From Hydractinia symbiolongicarpus (Eukaryota > Cnidaria > Hydrozoa > Anthoathecata > Hydractiniidae): a DNA stretch of 64,000 bases. Numbering within the stretch: the first letter of the stretch is position 1; every line of letters begins with the position of its first letter. The notes beneath the pieces are model-generated. The model worked only from the letters and a program-made list of their open reading frames with translations. It did not search any database and was not told where the DNA came from. Positions 49,721-60,901 of this stretch are shown in pieces. A program made the position numbers and the translations under genes. The stretch lies in assembly GCF_029227915.1 (NCBI RefSeq), contig NC_079881.1:7130001-7194000 (forward strand), given 5' to 3'.

Positions 49721-51890
49721 GATGACGGCTGTTGATGTACAGATACCCAGGGTTTACTTAACCCTATGTAGTATGAGGGCATAAAGTGCACGCAATAAAT
49801 TTATATTTTAATATCTTTTGAATTACTTGTTTAGTTGTTATGAAACTTTTATAATATTTTTCAACTGGACTATTTTTCAAAAATTGACACCACCTGTTCA
49901 TGATGTCACGACTTATTAGACATTGCTCAAAACCACCATAGTAAAATCCCTAGCGCTTGTTTCTCTGGCGCTAAAATCTTCCCCAAAACTAACAAAAACA
50001 ATAACGCATGTTAGAAATTTTGTACCATCTTTTCCCACAGAATGATAAAAGTAAAGAGCGCAATACAAAATCACACTTTTAGCAGTATTCTGAAACATAT
50101 ATGTAATACATCGCGTTAAACAACCCGCAGAAGTCGTTTTTGACGTTAACGATTTCGTAGATGACATTACAACAAAGCAGTATTTTTTTTACGTAAAAAT
50201 ACTGGCACTAGAAGCCACAGAATCTGCTGGAACAAATTTCGAAAACTCACGGGAAACAATTAAAACAAAAACAAACAAATAAAAACACTTTTTAACTTTA
50301 TTAAGATTTATTAAACAGCTTCAATTTTAGGCAGAAAAAACAAAAACGGTTTTGCTTTTTTTTCACCACACGCATTGGGAGATTACATCACTCACTCCCA
50401 TTTCACAATCTATAAGAAAAAGAAAACATTATCATAAAGTGAAGTTTCCAGTGCCTTTAAGGGATGGCCAAGTCAATGGAATTAAAAGTGCTGTTTTTCA
50501 TCTCATAAATAATTAAGGTTAGTTCGGTAAAGTATAAAAGAAAAAATTAAACAATTTGGCAACTCTACTAATTCTAGATGCAAAGTTCCAATTATACCAA
50601 CAGTTTCCAAATCGGACAAAATCATTTTGAAAGTGTTAATTCTTACAGGATTAAATAAGTTTATTTCCCTAGACACATTCAAAAACACAAGCTTGTCATC
50701 ATTCGTTTTTTTTTCAACCAGCATTAATGCAATCATCCAGAGGAAATTATAATGTCTCTTGCCTGTGTCATCCAGTTTGCTTAAATCAATGCGCAACACA
50801 AAGTTTTAGAATCTAAGTACACAAATACAAAAATATTGCAAGTGCTCAAAATCATATTTTGCTATTAGACCCTTTTGAAAACTATGCTGAATAATATCTA
50901 TTATTACATTCATCACAATAGAATAGCACCTTGGTTAGGATTCTTTGTTTAATCAATAAAATGACTGACAAATGGTTTATCGTAAATAAAATGGTAATTT
51001 CAAAATAATGAGCCTTTATATGTAGGTTGTTTTCAAACACACATGGGAGGTGGACAAGAAACTGTGATGTAATTTATCTTGTTCTATTGTTCCTGAGAAT
51101 ATTCTAAAATTACAAACAGTTTCAAAAAATGCCCACGCCTTTTACAGGACGTGTGCTGCTTGGGCATCCTTGGAGTTCTGTTTAATGACAGTGTTTTAAT
51201 GTCGTTTTAAACCTTGTTCTCAGGGAGGGTGTACGGAAAACTAATTCCTATTGACAATTACATTGCTGTTGGTTTGATAGCAAAAGTGGATATTTTTTTA
51301 ATTACTGTAACAGGTTACTTAATACAAGGATGCCGACTCGCTGAAAAGGCGTCACGGGCGTTTTTTTTTTTAATGTTTTCGTCTGTAACCGGCCGGAAAA
51401 GCCTGGTCCCGTCCGAAATGCGCCCGAAATGCAATGCATGCGAGCTTATTCTTATTATTATAGATAATAAGGAAGGGGCTATTTTGTCGTTGTACTATCA
51501 GTTTATTATTTGTGGAATTTTTTTTTTTAAGTCAATCATTTTGACCAAGTTTTGCTACCTGTCAAATCCATTTCTGCCTATTTTTATGATTCCGATATAT
51601 AATATATAAAAAAATATTTTTATGTGCAAACAGAGGATTTTTAAAATCCATTACACTAAATTATATTAAAAGGCCAAAAAGTTGTTTGGAATGTTCACAA
51701 ATGCGGTTTTAATAGGTTATGTTTTCCCTGATTTCAAAATTAGTGTACGAAAATAACTATGCTAATTATGCTAATTTATTTTTTTGTTTTATACTACAAT
51801 TGTGTTGTATCACAAGTAATATATAGCGGCTATTTTATGTCCCAATACTTTCAAGACGCAAAGAAGTTCACATAAATCAAAATTAACTTA
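49721..51890. other. Intergenic; one weak minus-strand ORF
   Basis: A 98-codon stretch (50,799-50,503, minus) has protein-like composition (RHYNFLWMIALMLVEKK) and two AATAAA signals on the minus strand about 190-205 bases past its stop (50,307-50,312 and 50,297-50,302). It could be a terminal exon, but there is no in-frame ATG at its start and I found no acceptor that keeps the frame. Nothing else is seen here. Confidence 0.3.
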
Positions 51891-51899
51891 CTTCCTTTA

Positions 51900-52580
51900 A
51901 CCTGGTTTTTTTTCAATAACTCCTTATTGCTATATTATATGGCTATGAAACTTACTGAGTTTCAATATTTATCTATTAGACACCTGCATGCCAAATTTTT
52001 AGGTCCCATACCTTTCAGAGGCTTTGATATTGGCCATTACTCGAAACTACCCCTAGAAATCTCTATGAAATCCTTATAATGGGGTTTAAAATTTAATAAC
52101 TCCTGTGAGGATTATCTTTAGAACTTCAAACTTGCAACACAACTTTGTTTTATTAAGAAGAATCAGTTTGCATAATTTGGACACGTGATCAATCCGATTA
52201 CCCGATTTTGTCGGACTTTACCCGAAAATCGGAAAAAACCGGATTTTCGGGCAATTTTTTATGCAATCCACGTAAAAATCGGAAAATATGATAAATAACT
52301 TTCATTTAGCTTTCAGAAACTTCAAACAGAATGCAAAACTTCGCTCTGCAACAAAAGTAATTAAATTATAAGCGAATAGTGACATTTTTAACAAATTTCA
52401 AGCTTTTGACATCACAGAAAATGTGCTGACGCAAGCAAAAATTTATTACTGCCATTTTGTTCCATTTATGACGTACTATGAGTTTGCCAAGTGTGATTCA
52501 ATTTGAACAGGGCGGGGGGTGGATCCCACCTCCCCTCCCGGTCATAGTATGTTCGAAAAACCCGGACTGAATAGGGTTAA
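51900..52580. mobile_element. piggyBac-like MITE, copy 2
   Basis: The right end is GAATAGGGTTAA (52,569-52,580), with TTAA as the flanking tetranucleotide. The interior matches the copy at 28,998-29,711, including the CCCGAAAATCGG inverted motif and a TATTAGACACCTGCATGCC block. The left end is not clear. Confidence 0.5.
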
Positions 52581-52849
52581 GGGAATTAGCTCGCTTTAAA
52601 TTCTTCAAGTATAGGATGAACACATAATTGCATCTCCTCAAGGACCATTTGCTTCGAAGACGGATCTGTTGTGTTGCATGTTTAAAATCTGTGGCGAAAA
52701 AAGCATTTTAATGTGAAGATTGTAGATTACGGGCCATCGAAAAAATGTGGTAAAAACAATAACAATGTTAGACTCATGTTTGCAGTTTCTGTCTTCCTAG
52801 TAATTGTCTCCTGCAAACCAGTGAACCAGCAAATATGTATCTGCGAGAC

Positions 52850-53865
52850 GACGTTGCTTTAGTTGAAGTATCACATCTTGGAGGAAAATCGCATATACCG
52901 ACAGATGTTATTTTAGTCTAACTTGCACTTGCTCTTGACACATCAAGTACCCCATATGATGTAGCTGAAGGGGGAGTGAAGCTTGCTGCTATTTCTGTAA
53001 TCACATCTCTTCAATCCGTTATATTGGACAGGGTACAGTTGGAACCCAACCGTGATCCTGTAAAGAGTCGCCTTGTAGATCTAATTGAAACAGGCCTGCT
53101 GCCTGGCAGTCACGATCTTCCAGTTGAATAGCAGCAGTATAATGCCCTTATGGAGAACCTCTCTACAATTGATGGTGTCGCCATTTATAAGGACCGCATA
53201 ATCTTTCCTTCATCTTTACGTGATAATGTCCTGAACACCATACATACTGCTCACCAAGGAGTTACATGAATGACTACCAAAGCCAAACCATATGTTTTTT
53301 CGGCGGGTCACATTTCAGCAATCATCAAACTTAAAAACAGCTGCAACCATTGTAAACGCCGTCACACCAAAGTGCTCTCCTGCACCTTCAGTCTATTCTG
53401 AGTACCCATTCAAGTTCATCTGCACTGACTTCTTCCACTACAAGGGTTGTCATTACCTTGTATCGGCGCTGATAGGTACTGTAACTGGCTGATTGTTGAA
53501 CGTTCAGTTGGAGGAGCCAAGAGCTTGATCAGTTGTTTGCGCAGAAAAATTGTCCAGTACAGAATCCCTGATGAACTACCCTCAGATGGTAGACCTAAAT
53601 ATAAAGCATCAGCTACTGAACGCTTCTTGAATTATTGGGGTGTTCACCATCGCCTGTCATCCTTGACAATACCCACAGTAACTGTCGTGCTGTAATCAAT
53701 CACTAACAACACTGGACCCAATGGTGGACTAGACGTGGATATATTCAAAATTGTCATGCTACAGTATCGCAAAACGCCCAAGCAAGAACCTAAATTGTCA
53801 CCAGCCAAGTGCATCTTTGGTAGATCGATTAAAGAGTTTGTACCGATATACAACTTTGTTTCATA
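52850..53865 (+). pseudogene. Ty3/gypsy pol fragment (integrase region), decayed
   Basis: Read on the plus strand across stops and frameshifts, Ty3/gypsy integrase blocks appear in order: a DRIIFPSSLR..AHQG zinc-binding region, ADRYCNWLIVERSVGGAK in the catalytic core, IPDELPSDGRPKYKASATERF, NYWGVHHRLSS, and LQYRKTPKQ-like and IFGRSIKEFVP-like segments near 53,760-53,850. In-frame stops occur near 52,919, 53,129 and 53,399. The core DGGPEF-type motif is mutated to DGRPKY. No LTRs are seen. Its right edge runs into a piggyBac-like MITE. Confidence 0.65.
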
Positions 53866-53867
53866 AA

Positions 53868-54296
53868 TTAAAATTCTTCTGCATGTTGTTGCCACATGAT
53901 TAACTCGATTTCCCGATTTTCGGATGTTAGCGGACATTCGGGCAATTTTTTGCATTTTTTTATTCGAACTATGTAAAATCCAGAAAATTTGTTAAATATC
54001 TTTTATTTATCTTTCAGAAACTTCAAAACAAAATTTGAAAATTCACTTTAGAACTAAAGTAATTCAATTTTAAACAGATATTGGTATTTGGAACAAGATT
54101 TAAGCTTTCGATGATGTCACAGAAAATGTGCTAACGTATGCAAAAACCTACTACTGCCATTTTGATCTTTTTGTGACGTACTATAGATGAGCCAAGTTAA
54201 ATTCAATTTGGACAAGCCTATAAACAGTTATTGGAGGGAAGAGGACTTCGCCCCCAGTCATAATCTGTTCGGAAAACCCCCAGCCGAGTAGGGTTA
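53868..54296. mobile_element. piggyBac-like MITE, copy 3 (left-truncated)
   Basis: It shares the CCCGATTTTCGGATGTTAGC region, the TGATGTCACAGAAAATGTGC block and the TGACGTACTATA block with the other copies and ends GAGTAGGGTTAA. The left part is missing where the gypsy fragment ends. Confidence 0.5.
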
Positions 54297-54436
54297 AATT
54301 TTTAACTTGTACCAATTTTTATGTGGATTTTTTTAAAACAGGTGTTCCAAATGGTAAACTACAACTGTGAATTTGTTTGTGGGAAATCGTGAGTTTTGGC
54401 AGGAAACAAATAAATTGTAACTAACTGGGATTTTAC

Positions 54437-54668
54437 CTAATGCTTCCCCTCCTCCAGGATGACATTCAACACCTGTAGATTTGTCGACGCTATAGAAATC
54501 TTCCTCCTTACATGAACATATCATATCACTGATAGGATATGCTTTATAAGTTTTCCATGTTAGGCTACTATGCCTTGTAAATTCATCATTGTCCTTTCGG
54601 TTAATAAATGTTTTGTAATTGATGGCAGCTACCAAACGGTTTATGATGCAAAAAATCACAATTTTCAT
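54437..54668 (-). CDS. Possible first exon of a secreted protein
   Basis: The ATG at 54,668 starts a short hydrophobic leader (MKIVIFCIINRLVAAI) followed by 60 polar residues with three cysteines (ICSCKEEDF, VECHPGGG). It ends in phase 1 at GCATTAG before GTAAAA. Downstream the sequence is all repeats, so no second exon was found. The composition is protein-like but I do not recognise a domain. Confidence 0.3.
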
Positions 54669-54849
54669 GATACTTAAAACAGAAGTGAAGAATAATTAGC
54701 CATTAAACTACTGATTTGGTAAAATTTATGTCATCAGTGAATTCAAGTCGTTAAAATTAGACAAATACTTTTTACCGACGTTATTTACTGTCCAACCATA
54801 TTTATCAAATTTATTCAGCCAATGTTCCTTTTTTTATTTTTAATACATA

Positions 54850-55230
54850 ACTATTCGATAAGGCCGGTGAAAATTCCACTCAAGCAGAAGAGCAATGAAA
54901 GATTGCATCAATTTGTCTGACAACGTCAGTATTATTTCCATAAATTTATTTAACCGTTACACCAGCATTGTGTAAATCCAAGAACACTCATCAAAATAAC
55001 ACCTGTAAGAAGAAATGAGAGTTTTAAAAATTTTAGTGACATCAGAAATGACCCCTGGGTACCTAAAAAATCTTTTTTAGATGTTAATTTATTCATTTCC
55101 TCTGCTGTGCAATTCTTACAACGCTGATCAAGAAAATTTGTTTTTGACAAACGGTTACAGAGATAATGTGGTGTACAGGTTTTTGATGACGTCATTCGGC
55201 GTTTTAATTTTTAAAATTTTTTTTAACCTT
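54850..55230 (-). mobile_element. Worn Helitron 3' part, copy 4
   Basis: The complement of 54,850-54,885 is the family 3' end with changes: a hairpin of GTGGAATTTTCACC type, TTATCGA, and ATAG instead of CTAG. The TGACGTCA and AACGCTGATCAAGAAAAT words of other copies follow. The 5' end is missing. Confidence 0.4.
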
Positions 55231-55691
55231 GCTCCGAGCGCCTAAAGTCTAGGCGAGAAGAACATGGCCCTGGAGAAGGCTGGTCCAATATAAAACCTGA
55301 TAGGCGTGTATCTATCGCATAATTATTACGTCATGTATAAACTTTGTGGCGTCGAAACAAAGACAAATCTTTTGCGACAGAATCTTTTCTAAATAGAAAT
55401 GGCTGACGAAATAAAAAAAACGTTTTGCAAGATAAGTTTTTACTTTTTGTTATTGGCAACTATATTTTAATTTTATGGCTGTCAAAGACAAAGTTTTTTT
55501 TATTGTGTCAGCTATGGCTAAAGGAGATTATGTTGCAACAGAAAAATCTAAAAAAGCATTATTGTAGCAATTTAAGTCTAGTAGGTAGCTAAAAGCTATT
55601 TTGTAGGTATCTTACTTTAAAATTATTTGATGTGTTTATTACGACATAAGTTGCAACATAGTAATGAAGCTAAAGTTATGATAATTATGGT

Positions 55692-56540
55692 TTGTTTAGG
55701 GTAATGAATCCAACACAATCAACACCAAAAAAAAATTATCAACGGTCTGGTACGGCAAAAGAAGGCAAGTGTCGCTTGTGTAATGCGGACATCATGAAAA
55801 GTCATCTAATACGTATCTATTCAGTGCAAGGAAAGCAAAAGGAAATGGAGAGAAAAATATTACGAGCTTGTGGCATAGACTAAGCAGAAAATGATGGTTT
55901 GCGAAATTGTATATGCAGAACATGTGAAAACTTTGTTAATAAAATTTGGGAACACAGACAGCTTTACCAAAGGTCGCAGTTACAGCAAAGACAGAGTTTT
56001 TGAGTGAAAACATGTATGAAATTATCACCCTGCTCCAAGATATTACAAAAAAAATTAACAACAAAAGAAGTGAAAACTACCACTAAACTACCACTAAACA
56101 TTTAAATAAAGCTCTATTAAAAGATATAACAAATATGCCAACTACAAAAAGTTCTCCAGCAACATTTACAGGTTCCATATACAACAAAAATGTGACAGAG
56201 AGCTTACTATCATCACCTTTATCAAAAAAAAAAAAAAAAACAGAATCTTTACGTAATGCGATAGATACATCAGATCCAACTGTGGTGGCACACATAATAA
56301 GGACAGATTGCAAATCAGTTTATGTTGATATAATAATAATATTGTTAGACGATTTGGCTATTTCGTGTGAGCAGTTATGCTAAAGAAAAAATACAAGCTC
56401 TTTACAATAACACCTATGCCGGAATGGCAAACTTCACATAATCCAGAACAACGGCCAGGAAGATTAAAGAAACCATCAACAGTGTAGAACGTAACAAACA
56501 CATAAACAGCATCTCGTATCAACTTCCTGAGATATAGTTA
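55692..56540 (+). pseudogene. Decayed gene with a CxxC-CxxC (ZAD-like) zinc-binding start
   Basis: After an acceptor-like TTGTTTAG there is an open stretch with CRLCNADIM, then an in-frame TAA at 55,880-55,882, and beyond it the matching second half CICRTCENFV. The pair of CxxC motifs about 45 residues apart resembles ZAD-type zinc-binding domains. Further on, another frame has SESLRN-like, IIRTDCKSVYVDI and LDDLAISCEQLC, which read as parts of the same protein. A possible first exon (ATG at 55,399) ends at ATAAGT where GTAAGT would be expected. Probably a dead copy of a repeated, transposon-like gene. Confidence 0.4.
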
Positions 56541-56829
56541 CCAACCCTACAGAAAAAGTAGTTACCTATATTTAGGTCCGAAAATGTTAATTACCGTAAT
56601 TAACTGTAATTATCAGCTCGTTTCTGATTGGTTCATTTTTATGAATTTCGATCCTCTGCAGTTATATAAATACATGCTCAACATCATTTTACTTTGCCCG
56701 ATGATGGGACTATATATACTAAACTACTACTATACTAAACTATCATGTTCAAGAAATGATAAACTTTCCACATATCTTTGTTGATTCAAAATTTACTCAT
56801 AGGATGTAAATATTTGAGATGTGTAATTT

Positions 56830-57297
56830 CTGACTTTATTATTATTGTTGGTGTTGTACATGATCCTATACATTATTTTGATTAGCGTTTTAAACTCTAC
56901 ACATTGGAAGCAATGTGTCACCAAATTATAGGAAAAAAGTGTATTGACGGGTTCTGGCAGACGTCATCAAAATACAAGTTACGATTCTCTTTTCCAATTT
57001 ACTCCTCTCTAAGTGGATTATCCATTGCTAATTTCTCACAAAAAATTTTTTTGTATACACTATGAAGGAGTTATTGAAGTCAGCAAAATTTTGAAAATTT
57101 TAAAACACTTATATCTCCTTATTTGTAAACACATATATATTTTTTATCACCTTTTCAATCTGTACGCATTACAGGCAACAGATAAACTACATTTTGCTAA
57201 ATGTTTTTTGTATATGCCCTCCTGACGTTAGCAAAACCTCCAAAACAACCTATAATCTTCTGCCTAAGTGGATTCTTTCACGGGCCTTATCGACTAG
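56830..57297 (+). mobile_element. Helitron, 5'-truncated, upstream member of a tandem pair
   Basis: It ends with CCTAAGTGGATTCTTTCACGGGCCTTATCGACTAG, the family hairpin and CTAG, directly followed by the 5' end of the next copy. The left part contains family words (GTCATCAAAA, TTGATCAGCGTTTTAA-like) but no clear 5' terminus. Confidence 0.5.
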
Positions 57298-58060
57298 TCT
57301 ATATAATAATGCACCAGTTCCGTGTCTCTGTTGCAGGCAGAGTAGATGTGCTCATTTTCCTTTGATGTTGCCGAATAATGCATGTCTAATGCAAGCTATT
57401 CAGTGTACTTAAAACTTTGTGGCCAAATAACTTGGAAACGAGATGATGACGCCAACGATTTCTTACCGCGAGGCTAACTAGTGACCACATGGGACCAATT
57501 TGGGTAAGTACCCACACCTGTGTCCCTGATTCCATTTCGGAATAAACGGGTTGATGACGTCATCAAAAAACCTTTAAACCCAAATATCTCTGCAACCGTT
57601 TGTCAAAGGTACCTTATCCTATCAATTTTCTTGATCAGCGTTTTAATATCTATACAATGAAGGCAATAAGTATACAAAGTTGTTTAAGAATTTTTTTAAG
57701 TTTTGACGGGCCTTTGCTGACGTCATGGAAATGTTTTTAAACCCTTATATTAGGCGTTCGTCGATAACTAATGATCCTATGCATTATTTTGACCAGCGTT
57801 TTAACCTCTACACATTACAGACAAAGAAAAAACAAATTTCGCCAACGTATTTTTACCTTCACTGCGCTGCTGACATCAGGAATACATTTAAAACAACCTA
57901 TTTTTCATTGTCCTTCTCCTAAGTGGATCAGCATAATTTTTAAACCCTTATATCTCATTAACCGTTCATCAAAAGAACATGATCATATGCATCATAATAT
58001 ACATTGTCTTGATAAAGCCTTTAAGCTCTACACAATAGAGGCAACGTGAAAACAAATTGA
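57298..58060 (+). mobile_element. Helitron, downstream member of a tandem pair, with nested partial copies
   Basis: It starts TCTATATAATAATGCACC right after the CTAG of the previous copy and continues with CAGTTCCGTGTCTCTG, as in the 45,794 copy. The hairpin half CTAAGTGGAT recurs at about 57,917 without the closing CTAG, after which family words repeat to about 58,060. This suggests at least two overlapping partial copies. Confidence 0.5.
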
Positions 58061-58289
58061 TTGTCCTCTTATCAGTTCACCTTCACTTAATTTATATGAC
58101 TTTCGTAGCATTTGATGCGTATGAATTTTGTATATTATTTGACAGTATTTCTTAAAAGTTGGTAAGAAAAGATATTTCTAGAACTATGAGGTTTTTTCTT
58201 GATATAAGTGTTAGCGATTATAAACACCTGGGTTCATAAACAGTAACCCTGCGTATTGATGATTTTATTTTTTTCTCTTTCTACAAAGG

Positions 58290-59600
58290 AAAAGTATTTA
58301 GGAAAGAGAAAGAATCTCTATTTTGCCTTTGTAGATTTAGAGAAAGCTTTTGATAGAGTGCCACGTAAAGTTATTTGGTGGGCTATGAGAAAATTACGTG
58401 TGGATGAGTGGCTAGTTACGATGGTTCAGTCTATGTACAGCAATGCTAGAAGTCGTGTCAGGATTAACGATTCACTTAGTAATGAATTTAGTGTAAATGT
58501 TGGTGTACATCAGGGTTCTGTACTTAGTCCTTTGTTGTTTATTCTAGTCTTAGAAGCGCTGTCGATGGAGTTCAGAACAGGTTGTCCATGGGAGTTATTG
58601 TATGCAGATGATTTGGTTCTCATAGCAGAGTCGATGGAAGAGTTAGTTGAAAAGTTTGAGAAGTGGAAGAAAGGACTAGAAGAGAAAGGGCTAAAGGTAA
58701 ACACAGCAAAGTCTAAAGTCATGATAAGTAGCATTGCAGCCAAGTGTGACCTTGTAGTTGGAAAGTGGCCTTGTGGAGTTTGCAGGAAAGGGGTTGGTAG
58801 CAACTCAATTTTTTGTCAGACTTGCAAGCATTGGGTACATAAGAAGTGCAGTAGTATTAGTGAAAGGTTAAGAGCTGGCATACAGTTTGTATGCAAGCGT
58901 TGCAAAGGTGAGATTATAGAGAATGAAGTATTTCCAGCTTTAATGATGTACAACAGTGGCTCGTTAGAGATAGTTAAGAACTTCTGTTACTTAGGTGATA
59001 TGTTGGGCAGTGAAGGGGGTGTTGGAAGAAGTGTTACTTGCAGGATAGGTTCTGCTTGGAAAAAGTTTAGAGAGTTACTTCCTTTATTGACTAGCAGAGT
59101 CCTGTCAATTGAGGTAAAAGGTAGGTTGTATGAGGCCTGTGTAAGAAGTGTTATGTTGTACAGTAGTGAGACATGGGCAGTGAAGCAGGAAGATCTTGAC
59201 CGTTTAGAAAGGAATGATATGAGAATGGTTAGGTGGATGTGTAATGCCAGTCTGAGAGACAGAAAGAGTTCAGATGAGCTAAGAAGCAGGCTAAGTCTCC
59301 GTAGAATTAAAGATGTTATCCAGATAAGAAGATTGAATTGGCTGGGGCACTTGGAAAGAATGGAGGAGGATAATTGGGTAAGAAAGTGTAGAGACTTGAT
59401 AGTTCCTGGGTCAAAGCCCAGAGGCAGACCGAGAAAGACTTGGCAGGAGGTTATAAGGACAGACTTGATAGAGAGGAAGTTGAGTTTAGATCTAACACAG
59501 TCTAGATCAGATTGGAAGAGGGTCATTAATATACCCCGTCCAACCCATGCTAGCATGGAAAACGGACGTTAAGCCGAGAATGATGATGATGATGATGACA
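58290..59600 (+). mobile_element. 5'-truncated non-LTR retrotransposon (RTE-like) with open reverse-transcriptase ORF
   Basis: The ORF is open from 58,256 (first residues from flanking DNA) to the stop at 59,570-59,572. The reverse transcriptase part has LYFAFVDLEKAFDRVP (motif A, two Asp), GVHQGSVLSPLLF and the catalytic YADDLVLI. It is followed by a PHD-like finger (CGVC..CQTCKHWVHKKC..CKRC), then a thumb/C-terminal region (SETWAVKQEDLDRLER, LNWLGHLERM, GRPRKTWQEV). The 3' end is a (GAT)n tail (59,579-59,598), typical of RTE-type elements. The N-terminal endonuclease is missing, so this is a truncated copy. The lack of stops over about 430 codons suggests a recent insertion. Confidence 0.85.
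58756..58905 (+). other. PHD-like zinc finger inside the LINE ORF
   Basis: Between the YADD palm and the C-terminal region the ORF has C-x2-C, then C-x2-C-x4-H-x2-C, then a final C-x2-C about 25 residues on. The pattern is a C4HC3 PHD/RING-type finger. Such fingers are uncommon at this position in non-LTR elements; a role in RNA, DNA or chromatin binding is inferred. Confidence 0.6.
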
Positions 59601-59991
59601 AAAATAATGAAAATATTGTAATAGTGTTGTTGTTGAACGATGGCATTTTTTACAAGTTGAATTTTAGATATTAGCACAATAAAAATTATTTGGATAAGTT
59701 CTGTTTACAAATTTACAAGTTCTGGTAGTATATACGTGCAATTATCCAAAAACACTACGTATAAATTTTATAAGAGATGGTCATAACGATCCTATAATAT
59801 AGCATTGCGTAACGGTACCTATTGTGCTAGAGGGCGTAAAAAGGCGTTAAAGGTCGTTGGTTTCTTGTTTACTAGGGCGCCACCCTGAACCCGATTTAAC
59901 GTTAAATCAACGTTGATTTAACGTTATGTCAACGTAAGGACTCAGAAGTCTTTGAGACTATATTGCCAACAAAGAATTTTAAAAATTTGAG

Positions 59992-59997
59992 TTTATT
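59992..59997 (-). terminator. Poly(A) signal of the claudin-like gene
   Basis: AATAAA on the minus strand (TTTATT on plus), about 215 bases after the stop codon. Confidence 0.45.
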
Positions 59998-60210
59998 TAA
60001 CATTGAAAGAAACAAAATTGAACAAACAAATGAATGATTAACAAAATATGCACAAAATAAACACATGAATCGGAATACTTTGCTTTTTGCATTAAATACC
60101 ATTGCCCATTGTGTACTTTTTTCTTTCCTTTTCTTTTTGATTGACTTTTCCGCCTGCATAATTTCAAATTGACAAAAGATGTTTATACCTTCCTCCTTTG
60201 TAAACGAAAG

Positions 60211-60693
60211 TCAAATCAAAATGACAGGATATCTAAGTTCCAAAGTTAACCCAAAAAAGCCAGTAATTATAGACAGAACTGTCCCGATCCATGCCATTTC
60301 ATAACTCCAATCATGTCTAAAGTGATGTTCCACATTTTCCGTGTAAATAGCCAAAGCAAAACACATTAAACTGGCAGCAGCGAACGAAGCCATCGCAAAA
60401 AATGTCGCATCAATGTAAATGGTGCACAATCTTAAGAAAAATCCCATTACAACTGCGAGAAAACTCGACACGCAAGACACAACTACGCAAACTTGCACCG
60501 TGACGAGCCATGTGGACACTTGTCCCTTGTCTTTATTATTCGTCATGTTATGACTGTATATTTGGTTCCACAATCCAAGTTTGATTTCATTCGACTGTTT
60601 TGAAGTCCACCATTTGTTTGTGCAAATACTTGTAAGTAACATCACAAAGGAAGACAAAGCCATTAATAGCAGTATATTCTTTTCATAGTTCAT
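60211..60693 (-). CDS. Claudin/PMP22-like four-transmembrane protein
   Basis: A single exon of 160 aa from the ATG at 60,693. Four hydrophobic segments lie at about 6-24, 63-90, 95-117 and 133-155. The first extracellular loop has Trp pairs (NKWW) and the GLW motif (LGLWNQIY) that define the claudin/PMP22/EMP superfamily, plus an NMT N-glycosylation sequon. The two cysteines that follow GLW in true claudins are absent. The protein ends only a few residues after TM4 (RYPVILI) with no PDZ-binding motif or palmitoylation cysteine pair. It could contribute to cell contacts or act as a PMP22-like membrane organiser. Its start follows directly on AT-rich upstream sequence; a further 5' non-coding exon is possible. 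Confidence 0.75.
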   Translation of the reverse strand: MNYEKNILLLMALSSFVMLLTSICTNKWWTSKQSNEIKLGLWNQIYSHNMTNNKDKGQVSTWLVTVQVCVVVSCVSSFLAVVMGFFLRLCTIYIDATFFAMASFAAASLMCFALAIYTENVEHHFRHDWSYEMAWIGTVLSIITGFFGLTLELRYPVILI

Positions 60694-60901
60694 GGTTTGT
60701 TTTGATATTTCCGAAAACTGTGCTAAAGACAGATAAAATAAAAAATTTGTCCTTTATTGTAACTAATATTGTTCTATTGAACGGAAATACTAATACGAGT
60801 AAAATATAATGGAGTACTCTATTTATTAAAACAACTTGAGGGAGATTAGAACATTTGAAAAGGTGATAAGATAAACAAAACAAGAGAAAACTGAAATTCA
60901 A

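Noticed and set aside
58510-59556. Minus-strand ORFs of 97 and 189 codons
   Set aside because: Antisense shadows of the open LINE reverse-transcriptase ORF.
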